This document shows, piece after piece, positions 15,996 through 28,510 of a stretch of DNA of 64,000 nt. Origin of the DNA: Acanthornis magna (taxonomy: Eukaryota; Chordata; Aves; Passeriformes; Acanthizidae); the NCBI GenBank assembly GCA_036785705.1, contig JAWUZG010000961.1, forward strand, positions 372,001 to 436,000, written 5' to 3'. Each line of letters begins with the position of its first letter. Within the stretch, counting starts at the first letter, position 1. The notes beneath the pieces are model-generated. The model searched no databases. It was not told the DNA's origin and saw only the letters and a list, made by a program, of their open reading frames with translations. A program made the translations under genes and the position numbers.

Positions 15996-18900
15996 ATGGA
16001 GGAGCCCGAGATGCAGCTGAAGGTGAAGAAAGGTGGGGACGGGAGCGGCCCGGGAGCGGCGGCGGCTCGGGACGGGCCCGGCGGCCGCGGGGATGGGCTC
16101 GGGAAGGCTCCGCGGGGAGGGTTTGGCCGGTCGCGGCGGGACGCCGTGTGTCGCGATAGTGCGTCCGTGCCGGAGGTGTCGGGTGTCCACTGTCGCGACT
16201 CGTCCCCTCGGTCCCCGTGTCGCGACAGGGACAGGCAGCAACAGCAGGGGCTGCCCCGGGGGTCGTTATTCCTGAAAAGCCCTGGGTTTATTCCCATTTT
16301 GCTCCCGTTTTCCTTTAGAATTCTGTGAGTCTCTGGATTTCTGTGCAGATATTTCTATGGATTCCTGTGGATTTCTATGGAGATATTTCTATGGATTCCT
16401 GTGGATTTCTATGGAGATATTTCTATGGATTCCTGTGGATTTCTATGGAGATATTTCTATGGATTCCTGTGGATTTCTATGGAGATATTTCTATGGATTC
16501 CTGTGGATTTCTATGGAGATATTTCTGTGGATTTCTATGGATTTCCACGGAGATATTTCTATGGATTTCTGCAGATTTCTATAGAGATATTCTTATGGAT
16601 TTCCATGGGGATGTTTCTGTGGATTCCCATGGAGATGTTTCTATGGATTTACATGGAGATATTTCTATGGAATTCTGTGGACTTCCATGGAAATATTTCT
16701 ATGGATTTCCATGGAGATATTTCTGTGGATTTCCATGGAGATATTTCTGTGGATTTCTGTGGATTTCCATGGAGATATTTATATGGATTTCTGTGGATTT
16801 CCACGGAGATATTTCTATGGATTTCTGCAGATTTCTATAGAGATATTCCTATGGATTTCCATGGGGATGTTTCTGTGGATTCCCATGGAGATGTTTCTAT
16901 GGATTTCCATGGAGATATTTCTATGGAATTCTGTGGACTTCCATGGAGATATTTCTGTGGATTCCCATGGAGATGTTTATGTGGATTCCCATGGAGATGT
17001 TTATGTGGATTTCCATGGAGATGTTTATGTGGATTCCCATGGAGATGTTTATGTGGATTTCCATGGAGATGTTTATGTGGATTTCCATGGAGATATTTAT
17101 ATGGATTTCTATGGAGGGATTTCTATGGAGATATTTCTGTAGTTTTCCATGGAGATATTTCTATGGATTTCTGTGCATTTCCATGGAAATATTTCTATGG
17201 ATTTCCATGGAGATATTTCTATGGATTTCTGTGGATTTCCATGGAGATATTTATATGGATTTCTGTGGATTTCCATGGAGATATTTCTATGGATTTCTGC
17301 AGATTTCTATAGAGATATTCCTATGGATTTCCATGGGGATGTTTCTGTGGATTCCCATGGAGATGTTTCTATGGATTTCCATGGAGATATTTCTATGGAA
17401 TTCTGTGGACTTCCATGGAAATATTTCTATGGATTTCCATGGAGATATTTCTGTGGATTTCCATGGAGATATTTCTGTAGATTTCCATGGAGATATTTAT
17501 ATGGATTTCTATGGAGGGATTTCTATGGAGATATTTCTGTGGTTTTCCATGGAGATATTTCTATGGATTTCTGTGGATTCCCATGGAGATATTTCTATGG
17601 ATTTCTGTGCATTTCCATGGAAATATTTCTATGGATTTCCATGGAGATATTTCTATGGATTTCTGTGGATTCCCATGGAGATATTTCTGTGGATTTCGGG
17701 ACCCTCTCACTCACTTTAACCCTTCAAACACCATAATTTTGCTCCGATCCCTCCACTCCTGTGCTGCAAACCTCCCCAGGGGTTCTCCTCACCCTTTCAC
17801 TGCCGCGGCCCCGGAATTCCCGATAATTCCCAGTAATTCCCAGTAATTCCCAGTAATAATTCCCGGTAAGAATTCCCGGCATTTCCCGGTTTTTCCCCGG
17901 TAATTCCCAGTAATAATTCCCGGTTTTCCCTGATAATTCCCGGTATAATTCCTGGTTTTCCCCGGTAATTCCCAATAATAATTCCCGGTTTTTCCCCGGT
18001 AATTGCCAGTAATAATTCCCAGTAATTCCCAGTAGAAATTGCCGGTAATTGCCCGGTAATTCCCGGTAATAATTCCTGGCATTTCCCGGTTTTTCCCCGG
18101 TAATTCCCGGTAATAATTCTCAGTAATAATTCCCGGTTTTTCCCGGTAATTCCCAGTAATAATTCCCAGTAATAATTCCCGATTTTTCCCCGGTAATTCC
18201 CAGTAATAATTCTTGGTAATTCCCGGTAATAATTCCCAGCATTTCCCGGTTTTTCCTCGGTAATTCCCGGTAATAATTCCCAGTAACAATTCCCAGTTTC
18301 CCCCGGTAATTCCCGGTATAATTCCCAGTAATAATTCCCGGTTTTTCCCCGGTAATTCCCAGTAATAATTCCCGGTATAACTCCCGGTATAATTCCCGGT
18401 ATAACTCCCGGTTTCCCCCGGTAATTCCCAGTAATAATTCCCGGTATTTCCCAGTAATTCCCGGTATAACTCCTGGTTTTCCCCGGTAATTCCCAGTAAT
18501 AATTCCCGGTATTTCCCAGTAATTCCCGGTATAATTCCCGGTATAACTCCCGGTATAATTCCCAGTTTCCCCCGGTAATTCCCGGTATAATTCCCGGTAT
18601 AATTCCCGGTATAACTCCCGGTATAATTCCCAGTTTCCCCCGGTAATTCCCGGTATAATTCCCGGTATAATTCCCGGTTTCCCCCGGTATTTCCCAGTAA
18701 TTCCAGGTATAATTCCCGGTATAATTCCCGGTATAACTCCCGGTATAACTCCCGGTTTCCCCCGGTATTTCCCAGTAATTCCCGGTATAATTCCCGGTAT
18801 AATTCCCAGTAATAATTCCCAGTTTCCCCCGGTAATTCCCAGTAATAATTCCCAGTTTCCCCCGGTAATTCCCAGTAATAATTCCCAGTTTCCCCCGGTA

Positions 18901-21900
18901 ATTCCCGGTATAATTCCCAGTTTCCCCCGGTAATTCCCGGTATAATTCCCGGTATAACTCCCGGTTTTCCCCGGTAATTCCCGGTATAATTCCCCGGTAA
19001 TTCCCAGTAATTCCCGGTATAATTCCCAGTTTCCCCCGGTAATTCCCGGTATAACTCCTGGTTTTCCCCGGTAATTCCCGGTATAATTCCCAGTAATAAT
19101 TCCCGGATTTTCCCCGGTAATTCCCGGTAATAATTCCCGTCATTTCCCGGTTTTCCCCCGGTAATTCCCGGTATAATTCCCAGTTCCCCCGGTAATTCCC
19201 GGTATAATTCCCGGTATAACTCCCGGTATAACTCCCGGTTTCCCCCGGTATTTCCCAGTAATTCCCGGTATAATTCCCGGTATAACTCCCGGTTTTCCCC
19301 GGTAATTCCCAGTAATAATTCCCGGTATTTCCCAGTAATTCCCGGTATAATTCCCGGTATAACTCCCGGTATAATTCCCAGTTTCCCCCGGTATTTCCCA
19401 GTAATTCCCGGTATAATTCCCGGTATAATTCCCGGTATAACTCCCGGTATAATTCCCAGTTTCCCCCGGTATAATTCCCGGTATAACTCCCGGTATAATT
19501 CCCGGTATAATTCCCGGTTTCCCCCGGTATTTCCCAGTAATTCCAGGTATAATTCCCGGTATAATTCCCGGTATAATTCCCGGTATAATTCCCGGTTTCC
19601 CCCGGTATTTCCCAGTAATTCCAGGTATAATTCCCGGTATAATTCCCGGTATAACTCCCGGTTTTCCCCGGTAATTCCCAGTAATAATTCCCGGTATTTC
19701 CCAGTAATTCCCGGTATAATTCCCGGTATAACTCCTGGTATAATTCCCAGTTTCCCCCGGTATAATTCCCGGTATAACTCCCGGTTTCCCCCGGTATTTC
19801 CCAGTAATTCCCGGTATAATTCCCGGTATAATTCCCGGTATAACTCCCGGTATAATTCCCAGTTTCCCCCGGTATTTCCCAGTAATTCCAGGTATAATTC
19901 CCGGTATAATTCCCGGTATAACTCCCAGTTTCCCCGGTATAACTCCCGGTATAACTCCCGGTATAATTCCCGGTATAATTCCCGGTATAACTCCCGGTAT
20001 AATTCCCAGTATAATTCCCGGTATAACTCCCGGTATAACTCCCAGTTTCCCCGGTATAATTCCCGGTATAACTCCCGGTATAATTCCCGGTATAACTCCC
20101 GGTATAATTCCCGGTATAACTCCCGGTATAACTCCCGGTAATTCCCAGTATAACTCCCGGTACAACTCCCGGTAATTCCCGTTCCCGCAGTGACGGACAA
20201 GTTCACGGAGAGCCTGTACGTGCTGGCCAACGAGCCCTCGGTGGCTCTGTTCCGCCTGCAGGAGCATGTCCGCAGATCCCTCCCGGAGCTGGCCCAGCAC
20301 AAGGTCAGGCATTCCCCAATTTCCAGAACCGGAACTCCGGGACTGAGCTGCGTTGGGAAAAGGCTTTTGGGAAGAGCTATTTTTGGGGAAAAGAGGCTTC
20401 TTGGGAAAAGGGTTTTTGGGAAAAGTTGGGTTTTTATTTGGGGAGAGGCTTCTTGGGAAAAGGTTTTTTGGGAAAAGTTTTTTTTTTGGGGAGAGGCTTC
20501 TTGGGAAAAGGTTTTTTGGGAAGAGCTATTTTTTTGGGGAAGAGGGTTCTTGGGAAGAGGTTTTTTGGGAAGCGCTTTTTTTCTTGGGAAAAGGTTTTTT
20601 GGGAAAAGTTGGGGATTTTTTTGGGGAAGAGGCTTCTTGGGAAAAGGTTTTTTTGGGAAAAGTTGGGTTTTTTTGGGGGGAGGCTTCTTGGGAAAAGGTT
20701 TTTTAGGAAAAGTTGGGTTTTTTATTTGGGGAGAGGCTTCTTGGGAAAAGGTTTTTTGGGAAAAGTTGTTTTTTTTTGGGGGAAGAGGCTTCTTGGGAAA
20801 AGGTTTTTGGGAAGAGCTATTTTTGGGGGGAAGAGGCTTCTTGGGAAAAGGGTTTTTAGGAAAAGTTGGGTTTTTATTTGGGGAGAGGCTTCTTGGGAAA
20901 AGGTTTTTTGGGAAAAGTTGGGGTTTTTATTTGGGGAAGAGGCCCCTTGGGAAAAGGGTTTTTGGGAAGAGCTATTTTTGGGGGAAAGAGGCTTCTTGGG
21001 AAAAGGTTTTTGGGAAAAGTTTTTTTTTTGGGAAGAGGCTTCTTGGGAAAAGGTTTTTTTGGGAAAAGTTTTTTTTTGGGGGAAAGAGGCTTCTTGGGGA
21101 AAGGTTTTTTAGGAAAAGTTGGGGTTTTTTTGGGAAGAGGCTTCTTGGGAAAAGGTTTTTTGGGAAAAGTTGTTTTTTTTTGGGGAGAGGCTTCTTGGGA
21201 AGACCTATTTTGGGGGGAAAGAGGCTTCTTGGGAAAAGGGTTTTTGGGAAAAGTTTTTTTTTTGGGGAGAGGCTTCTTGGGAAAAGGTTTTTTGGGAAGA
21301 GCTATTTTTTTGGGGAAGAGGCTTCTTAGGAAAAGTTGTTTCTTTTTTGGGGAGAGGCTTCTTGGGAAAAGGTTTTTTAGGAAAAGTTGGGTTTTTTATT
21401 TGGGGAAGAGGCCTCTTGGGAAAAGGGTTTTTGGGAAGAGCTATTTTTGGGGGAAAGAGGCTTCTTGGGAAAAGGTTTTTTGGGAAAAGTTGGGGTTTTT
21501 ATTTGGGGAGGCTTCTTGGGAAAAGGTTTTTTTAGGAAAAGTTTTTTTTGGGGGAGAGGGTTCTTGGGGAAAGGTTTTTTAGGAAAAGTTGGGTTTTTTT
21601 GGGGGAAAGAGGCTTCTTGGGAAAAGGTTTTTTGGGAAAAGTTGGGTTTTTTTGGGGGGAGGCTTCTTGGGAAAAGGTTTTTTTAGGAAAAGTTGGTTTT
21701 TTTGGGGGAGAGGCTTCTTGGGAAGAGCTTTTTTTGGGGGAAAGAGGCTTCTTGGGAAAAGGTTTTTTGGGAAAAGTTGTTTTTTTTGGGGGGGGAAGAG
21801 GCTTCTTGGGAAAAGGTTTTTTGGGAAGAGCTTTTTTTGGGGAAGAGGCTTCTTGGGAAAAGGTTTTTTTAGGAAAAATTGGGGTTTTTTGGGGGGGAAG

Positions 21901-24843
21901 AGACTTCTTGGGAAAAGGTTTTTAGGGAAGAGCTATTTTTTTGGGGGGAAGAGGCTTCTTGGGGAAAGGTTTTTTGGGAAAAGTTGTTTTTTTTTTTTTT
22001 TTGTGAAGAGCCCTCCTGATCCTGTGTGTTCTCTCGGCAGTCGGACATGCAGAGCTGGGAGGAGCAGAGCCAGGGCGCCATTTACACCGTGGAATATGCC
22101 TGCAGGTACTGGGTCTGATCTCCCACCCCAAATTCCTGCTGGAAAACTGCTGGATCCGGGCACTGAGGGCAGGAAAAATCAGGATTTGGGATCAGCTTTG
22201 AGCCCTCAGCAGGAATTTCCACTCTCAGGGTGTTTTCCCCAAATTCCCACAGTGCAAAACACCGAAAACTTGAGATTCCCACAGTGCAAAACACCAAAAA
22301 CTTGAGATTCCCATGGTGCAAAACACCTAAAATGTGAAATTCCCACAGTGCAAAACACCTAAAATGTGAAATTCCCACTGTGCAAAACATTTAAAATGTG
22401 AAATTCCCACAGTGCAAAACACCTAAAATATGAAATTCCCACAGTGCAAAACATTTAAAATGTGAAATTCCCACAGTGCAAAACATTTAAAATGTGAAAT
22501 TCCCACAATGCAAAACACCTAAAATGTGAAATTTCCTGGGAATAGAGGGGAAGGAACCCAAATTTGGGAATGCCAGCTCCGTTCTCCTCCCAATTTTTTG
22601 TTCCCACTTTTTTTCCCGCTTTTTTCCCCACTCTTTTCCCACTCTTTTTCCTGCTTTTCCCACTTTCTTTCCCACTTTTCCCACTCTTTTCCCACTTTCT
22701 CCACCACTTTTTTTCCCACTTTATTCCTGCTTTTCCCACTCTTTCCCCTCTTTTCCCACTTTTTCCCCTCTTTTCCCACTTTTCCCATTTTCCCACTTTT
22801 TTCCCACTTTCCTCGCTCTTCCCACTCTTTTTCCTGCTTTTCCCACCTTTTTCCCATGTTTTCTCCCCCTTTTTCCCCACATTTTCCCCTCTTTTTTCTC
22901 ACCTTTTTCCCACTTCCCCCCGTTTTTTCCCACACTTTCCCCCACTTTTTTTCCCACTTTCCCTCCCACTTTTCCCCCCCTTTTTTTCCCACTTTTCTCC
23001 CACTCTTTTCCCACTTTCCCCCTCCCTTTCCCCCCTTTTCCTCCCCACTCTTTTCCCACTTTTTCCCCACTTTTTGCCCCTTTTCCCCCCTTTTTTCCCA
23101 CTTTTTTCCCACTTTTCCCCTACTTTTCCCCCTTTCATCCCCCCTTTTCCCCCCTTTTTTCCCCTTTTTCCCCCCTTTTTCCCCACTTTTCCCCCACTTT
23201 TTCCTCCCCCTTTTCCCCCCCTTTTTTCCCTTTTTCCCCCTTTTTTCCCACTTTTCTCCCACTCTTTTCCCACTTTCCCCCTCCTTTTCCCCCCTTTTTC
23301 CCCCACTCTTTTCCCCTTTTTTCCCCACTTTTTGCCCCTTTCCCCCCCTTTTCCCCCACTTTTTTCCCCACATTTTTCCCCCCTTTTTCCCCCTTTCCCT
23401 CCCTTTTTCCCCCTTTTCCCCCCCATTTTTTCCACTTTTTTCCCCCTTTTTCCCACTTTTCTCCCACTCTTTTCTCCCTTTTTTCCCCCCCTTATTTCCC
23501 CCTTCTTCCCCACTTTTTCCCCCACGTTTTCCCCACATTTTTCCCACTCTTTTTTCCCCTTTTTCCCCTTCCCAGCGCCATCAAGAACATGACCGACAGC
23601 AGTGTTTACTTCAAGAGCATCGACAGTCTCCTCAAACATTCCATCGCCCTCAAGGAGCAGCTCAACGCCGCCCAGGGCCGCAGGTACCCCCGGAAAAATC
23701 CCCAAAAAATACGGAAAAACCCCGAAAAATCCCAAAAGGTCCCAGGAAAATGATCCCAGGAATATCCAGGGCACCATTCCTGTTTTTTTCCCATTCCCTG
23801 GGCGTCGTTTGCAAAGGGAAAAGTGGGAAAAACCTGGAAAAACCTGTAAAAATCCCAAGAAAAGGATCCCAGGAATATCCAGGACACCATTCCTGGGTTT
23901 TTTCCATTCCCCGTCTGTCGTTTGCAAGGGGAAAAGTGGGAAAAACCCAGAAAAATCAAAAAAAATCTGGGAAAATCCCAGGAAAATGATCCCAGGAATA
24001 TCCAGGGCACCATTCCTGTTTTTTTCCCATTCCCATGGCATTGTTTGCAAAGGGAAAAATGGGAAAAACCCGGAAAAATCCCAAAAAATCCCAGAAAAAT
24101 CCCAAGAAAAGGATCCCAGGAATATCCAGGACATCATTCCTGGGTTTTTTTCCATTCCCCGTCTGTCGTTTGCAAGGGGAAAAGTGGGAAAAACCCAGAA
24201 AAATCCCAAAAAATCTGGGAAAATCCCAGGAAAATGATCCCAGGAATATCCAGGGCACCATTCCTGGTTTTTTCCCATTCTCCGGGCGTTGTTTGCAAAG
24301 GGAAAAGTGGGAAAAACCTGGAAAAATCCTGAAAAAATCCTGAAAAAAACCAGAAAAATTCCGGGAAAAGAATGCCAGGAACATCCGGGACACCATTCCT
24401 GGTTTTTTTCCCATTCCCTGGCCATCGTTTGCAAAGGGAAAAGTGGGAAAAACCCGGAAAAATCCAAAAAAATCCCAGAAAAATCCTGGGAAAAGGATCC
24501 CAGGAATATCCAGGGCACCATTCCCATTTTTTTCCCATTCCCCAGGCGTTGTTTGCAAAGGGAAAAGTGGGAAAAACCTGGAAAAATCCCGAAAAAATCC
24601 TGAAAAAACCCAGAAAAATCCCAAGAAAAGAATCCCAGGAACATCCAGGACACCATTCCCATTTTTTTCCTGTTCCCTGGGCATCGTTTGCAAAGGGAAA
24701 AATGGGAAAACATTGATTTTTTGGGGAGGTTTTCCCTAAAAACTCCAAAGGTGTGGGGGTGCAGGGATTGGGGAGAGGCTGCTCTGACCCTGAGGTTTTT
24801 TTTGGGGGGAATTTCTTGGGAATTTTGGGAATGCCTTAGCAGC

Positions 24844-24882
<39 letters not shown>

Positions 24883-25575
24883 GTGGTGGATTTTTTTTTT
24901 TTTTTTAATTAATTTTTTTGGGGAATCTGGGACAGATTTGATGGATTTGCCTCTCTTGAGACTTCAGGATCTGATTGGGGAGGAGGAAAGAATTCCCAAA
25001 TTTTTGGAATCTGACTGGGGAGGAAGGAGAAAATCCCCAAGGAAATTCCTGATTTTCCAAGGAAATCCCTGATGCATTTTCCAAGGAAATTCCCAATTTT
25101 CCAAGGAAATCCCTGACTGATTTCCCAAAGAAATTCCCAATTTTCATAAGAAATCCCCGACTTTCCAAGGAAATCCCTGATTGATTTTCCAATTAAATCC
25201 CCGATTTTCATAAGAAATCCCCGATTTTCCAAGGAAATTCCCAATTTCCCAAAGAAACCCCTGACTGATTTTCCAAGGAAATCCCTAATTGATTTTCATA
25301 GGAAATCCCCAATTTTCATAGGAAATCCCTGATTGATTTTCATAGGAAATCCCTGATTTTCCAAAGAAATCTCTAATTTTCCAAGGAAATCCCTGATGGA
25401 TTTACATAGAAAATCCCCAATTTTCATAGGAAACCCCCAATTTTCCAAAGAAATCCCCGATTTTCATAGGAAATCCCCAATTTTCCACATTTTCCACTCA
25501 CTGATGTGACTTTTCCTCTCTTTTTTCCACAGCGCCGTCGCCCCCCAAGCCAAGAACCCTCCGGGCCCTTCCTGA
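15996..25575 (+). CDS. BORCS8: BLOC-1-related complex subunit 8
   Basis: Five coding exons: 15996-16032, 20191-20303, 22041-22105, 23576-23683 and 25533-25575 (stop TGA). Phases are 1, 0, 2, 2, giving 121 residues (human 119). The protein starts MEEPEMQLK and contains VTDKFTES, YVLANEPSVALFRLQEHVRR, SLPELAQHK, EEQSQGAIYTVEYAC and SSVYFKSI, all strongly conserved in this small helical family. BORC sits on the cytosolic face of lysosomes and recruits ARL8 to couple them to kinesin. The last coding exon encodes only a short tail (ending NPPGPS) that differs from the mammalian proline-rich end. The start has a good context (GGAGGGATGG). The 366-nt coding sequence is stretched over 9.6 kb by intronic arrays. 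In humans the next gene downstream is MEF2B and read-through transcripts occur; here TMEM221 intervenes. Confidence 0.95.
16345..17695. repeat. TATGGATTTCCATGGAGATA minisatellite in BORCS8 intron 1
   Basis: Units of about 30-40 bp built from ATTTCTATGGATT, TCTGTGGATTTC and CCATGGAGATAT. A block of about 480 bp (beginning near 16550-16600) recurs near 16820 and 17290, so there is higher-order structure. Confidence 0.95.
17815..20185. repeat. TTCCCGGTATAA minisatellite in BORCS8 intron 1
   Basis: About 2.4 kb of 11-12-bp units (TTCCCGGTATAA, CTCCCGGTATAA, TTCCCAGTAATAA, TTTCCCCCGG). It runs directly into the exon 2 acceptor: the last CCCGGTAATTCCC is 9 bp from the AG at 20189-20190. On the minus strand it is an 837-codon open frame of pure repeat, not a gene. 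Confidence 0.95.
20350..22005. repeat. GGCTTCTTGGGAAAAGG minisatellite in BORCS8 intron 2
   Basis: About 35 units of roughly 45 bp: GAGGCTTCTTGGGAAAAGG, TTTTTTGGGAAAAGTTG and a T/G tract of variable length. It occupies almost the whole intron between exons 2 and 3. Confidence 0.95.
22245..22535. repeat. Minisatellite in BORCS8 intron 3, unit 31 bp
   Basis: About nine units containing CACAGTGCAAAACACCTAAA and TGTGAAATTCC. Confidence 0.95.
22575..23572. repeat. 1-kb polypyrimidine tract abutting BORCS8 exon 4
   Basis: Units of about 10-14 bp (TTTTTCCCAC, TTTTCCCCC), almost entirely C and T on the coding strand with very few purines. It ends within the acceptor of exon 4 at 23574-23575, giving an exceptionally long polypyrimidine tract. 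Confidence 0.95.
23690..24715. repeat. Minisatellite in BORCS8 intron 4, unit about 115-130 bp
   Basis: About eight units, each with TCCCAGGAATATCCAGG, CACCATTCCTG, TTTTTTCCCATTCCC, GTTTGCAAAGGGAAAAGTGG and GAAAAACCCGGAAAAATCC. Confidence 0.95.
24846..24888. repeat. (GAT)n trinucleotide microsatellite
   Basis: An uninterrupted run of about 11-12 GAT/ATG units followed by two GGT units and a T tract. Confidence 0.95.
24985..25495. repeat. Minisatellite in BORCS8 intron 4, AAATCCCTGATTTTCC type
   Basis: Units of about 17-20 bp (TTCCAAGGAAATCCCTGA, TTTTCATAGGAAATCCCC). The array ends about 35 bp before exon 5. Confidence 0.95.
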
Positions 25576-26265
25576 ATTTTCCATCCTCATCCTTCTCCAG
25601 GGAGCAGAAAATTCCCTTTGGAGCTGCCCAGGTAGAGAGGAATTCCCAGGAAAAAAAAAAAAAAAAAAGACCTGAAAAATCCCAAATCCCCGATTTTTTG
25701 GGGGGACCTTTTCTGCAGAAAAATGAGGAAATTTTGTGTTTGTCTTTCTTTTTTTTTTCCAGGCTGCTCCGAGGGTTTTTTGGTTGTTTTTTTTTAACCT
25801 CTTGGCCTCAAAAAATCTCCAAAAAAATCCCTAAATGAGGTCTGGCTTTGGGAATTTTTGTCTAAAGCTTTTGTCGAGGAGGAATTCTCCGAGGAGGGAT
25901 TTTCCCGTGGGTGCCAAGGAATTTTTTGGTTTTAATGAGGGTGGTAATGAAAGGAAAAACGAAAAAAAAGGTGAAAAATAAAAGAAAAAACCTAAAAAAC
26001 AACAAAAAAATTCTGTTTGAACCCTCCCGTCGCCGTGGGAACTCGGAATTATTTTTTCCCCTCTGTTTCCAAGGCCGCGGAGCAAAACAATTCGGAATTG
26101 AGGCTTTTGAGGGAGGGAAGGAATTGTTCTGATCCTTAAATTCTCCAAAAAAAAAAAGGATTTTTTTGTCTCCCTCGCGGTTTGGAGGGCACTGGGAAGA
26201 GGCACAGCGTTGGATTTGGAATTTCCCGGGGATGGAGGGAATTGTGAATTTTAGGGTAATAACAG
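25576..26265 (+). other. BORCS8: BORCS8 3' untranslated region and convergent spacer
   Basis: Mostly unique, A- and T-rich sequence after the BORCS8 stop, with homopolymer A and T tracts. A candidate poly(A) signal AATAAA lies at 25977-25982. No additional gene was recognised. The facing gene TMEM221 ends further right. Confidence 0.5.
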
Positions 26266-26269
26266 TGAC

Positions 26270-26560
26270 GCCCCAAATCTGCATTTTCCCACCAAAATCT
26301 GCATTTTCCCACCCCAAATCTGCATTTTCCCACCCCAAATCTGCATTTTCCTGCCCCAAATCTGCATTTTCCCACCAAAATCTGCATTTTCCTGCCCTAA
26401 ATCTGCATTTTCCCACCAAAATCTGCATTTTCCTTCCCCAAATCTGCATTTTCCCACCAAAATCTGCATTTTCCCACCCCAAATCTACATTTTCCTGCCC
26501 CAAATCTGCGCTTTCCCACCCCAATTTTTTTTTCCACCCCGAATCTGCGTTTTCCCTCAC
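26270..26560. repeat. AAATCTGCATTTTCCCACC minisatellite, unit about 21-22 bp
   Basis: About 13 units lie just beyond the TMEM221 stop-region array. Related units (CCCCAAACCTGCTTTTACC-like) reappear at about 34120-34200. Confidence 0.95.
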
Positions 26561-26564
26561 TCCA

Positions 26565-28510
26565 GCGTGGAGTCCTTCCCCTTGTGGCACATGCCATTCC
26601 TCATCTCCTTCATGACAAAATTCCAGGGTTTTTTCCCAATTTTCTGGCCACATTCCAGAATTTTCCCCCCATTTTCTGACCAAATTCCTGGGGTTTTTTC
26701 CCCAGTTTTCCCTCACACCAGAGTGGAGTCCTTGGAGTCCTTCCCCTTGTGGCACATCCCATTCTTCATCTCCCTCGTGACAAAATTCCAGGGTTTTTTC
26801 CCAATTTTCTCACCACATTCCAGAGTTTTTTCCCCCAATTTTCCCTCACACCAGCGTGGAGTCCTTGAAGTTCGTACTCTTTGCAAGACATCACATTTCT
26901 CATCTTCCTCGTGACCAAATTCCAGATTTTTTCCCCAATTTTCTGACTAAATTCCAGGGTTTTTCCCCAGTTTTCCCTCACACAAGCGAAACTCCAGTGT
27001 TTTTTTCCCAATTTTCTCACCAAATTCCAGTTTTTTTCTCCAATTTTCCCTCACACCAGCGTGGAGTCCTTCCCCTTGTGGCACATGCCATTCCTCATCT
27101 CCCTGCTGACCAAATTCCAGGGTTTTTCCCCCAATTTTCCCTCACACCAACATAAAATTTCTCATCTCCTTTGTGACAAAACTCCAGGGTTTTTTCCCAA
27201 TTTTCTGACAAAATTCCTGGGGTTTTTTCCCCAGTTTTCCCTCACACCAGAGTGCAGTCCTTCCCCTTGTGGCACATCCCATTCCTCGTCTCCCTCGTGA
27301 CAAAATTCCAGTTTTTTTCTCCAGTTTTCCGTCACACGAGCAAAATTCCAGGTTTTTTCCCCAGTTTTCCCTCACACCGGAGTGGAGTCCTTCCCCTTGT
27401 GGCACATCCCATTCCTCATCTCCTTCATGACAAAATTCCAGGGTTTTTTCCCAATTTTCTGGCCACATTCCAGAATTTTCCCCCCATTTTCTGACCAAAT
27501 TCCTGGGGTTTTTTCCCCAGTTTTCCCTCACACCAGAGTGGAGTCCTTGGAGTCCTTCCCCTTGTGGCACATCCCATTCTTCATCTCCCTCGTGACAAAA
27601 TTCCAGGGTTTTTTCCCAATTTTCTCACCACATTCCAGAGTTTTTTCCCCCAATTTTCCCTCACACCAGCGTGGAGTCCTTGAAGTTCGTACTCTTTGCA
27701 GGACATCACATTTCTCATCTTCCTCGTGACCAAATTCCAGATTTTTTCCCCAATTTTCTGACTAAATTCCAGGGTTTTTCCCCAGTTTTCCCTCACACAA
27801 GCGAAACTCCAGTGTTTTTTTCCCAATTTTCTCACCAAATTCCAGTTTTTTTCTCCAATTTTCCCTCACACCAGCGTGGAGTCCTTCCCTTTGTGGCACA
27901 TCCCATTCCTCATCTCCCTGCTGACCAAATTCCAGGGTTTTTCCCCCAATTTTCCCTCACACCAACATAAAATTTCTCATCTCCTTTGTGACAAAACTCC
28001 AGGGTTTTTTCCCAATTTTCTGACAAAATTCCTGGGTTTTTTTCCCCAGTTTTCCCTCACACCAGAGTGCAGTCCTTCCCCTTGTGGCACATCCCATTCC
28101 TCGTCTCCCTCGTGACAAAATTCCAGTTTTTTTCTCCAGTTTTCCGTCACACGAGCAAAATTCCAGGTTTTTTCCCCAGTTTTCCCTCACACCGGAGTGG
28201 AGTCCTTCCCTTTGTGGCACATCCCATTCCTCATCTCCCTGCTGACCAAATTCCAGGGTTTTTTTCCCAATTTTCTGGCCACATTCCAGAATTTTTCCCC
28301 CATTTTCTGACCAAATTCCTGGGGTTTTTTCCCAATTTTCTCACCACATTCCAGAGTTTTTTTCCCCATTTTCTCACCACATTCCAGAGTTTTTTTCCCA
28401 ATTTTCTCACCACATTCCAGAGTTTTTTTCCCAGTTTTCCCTCACACCAGCGTGGAGTCCTTCCCCTTGTGGCACATGCCATTCCTCATCTCCCTGCTGA
28501 CCAAATTCCA
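26565..28510 (-). repeat. TMEM221: Array of TMEM221 stop-codon region with 815-bp higher-order duplication
   Basis: The last roughly 60-70 nt of TMEM221 coding sequence (including the sense of GKDSTLV and stop) recurs near 26570, 26715, 26856, 27061, 27248, 27381, 27538, 27671, 27876, 28063 and 28196, with the true copy at 28442 and above. Copies are separated by CAAATTCCAGGG / TTTTTTCCCAATTTTC filler. The blocks 26567-27380 and 27382-28195 are near-identical at an offset of 815 bp, differing at a few bases. Confidence 0.9.

Noticed and set aside
17789..20302. 837-codon open frame on the minus strand with an ELYRELYREL/NYTGNY pattern
   Set aside because: It is a frame through the TTCCCGGTATAA array, whose unit has no stop in that phase. 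There is no family match and it overlaps BORCS8 exon 2 on the other strand.
22519..24713. 342-604-codon Lys/Gly-rich frames on the minus strand
   Set aside because: Complement of the polypyrimidine and GGGAAAAACCC arrays in BORCS8 introns 3 and 4.
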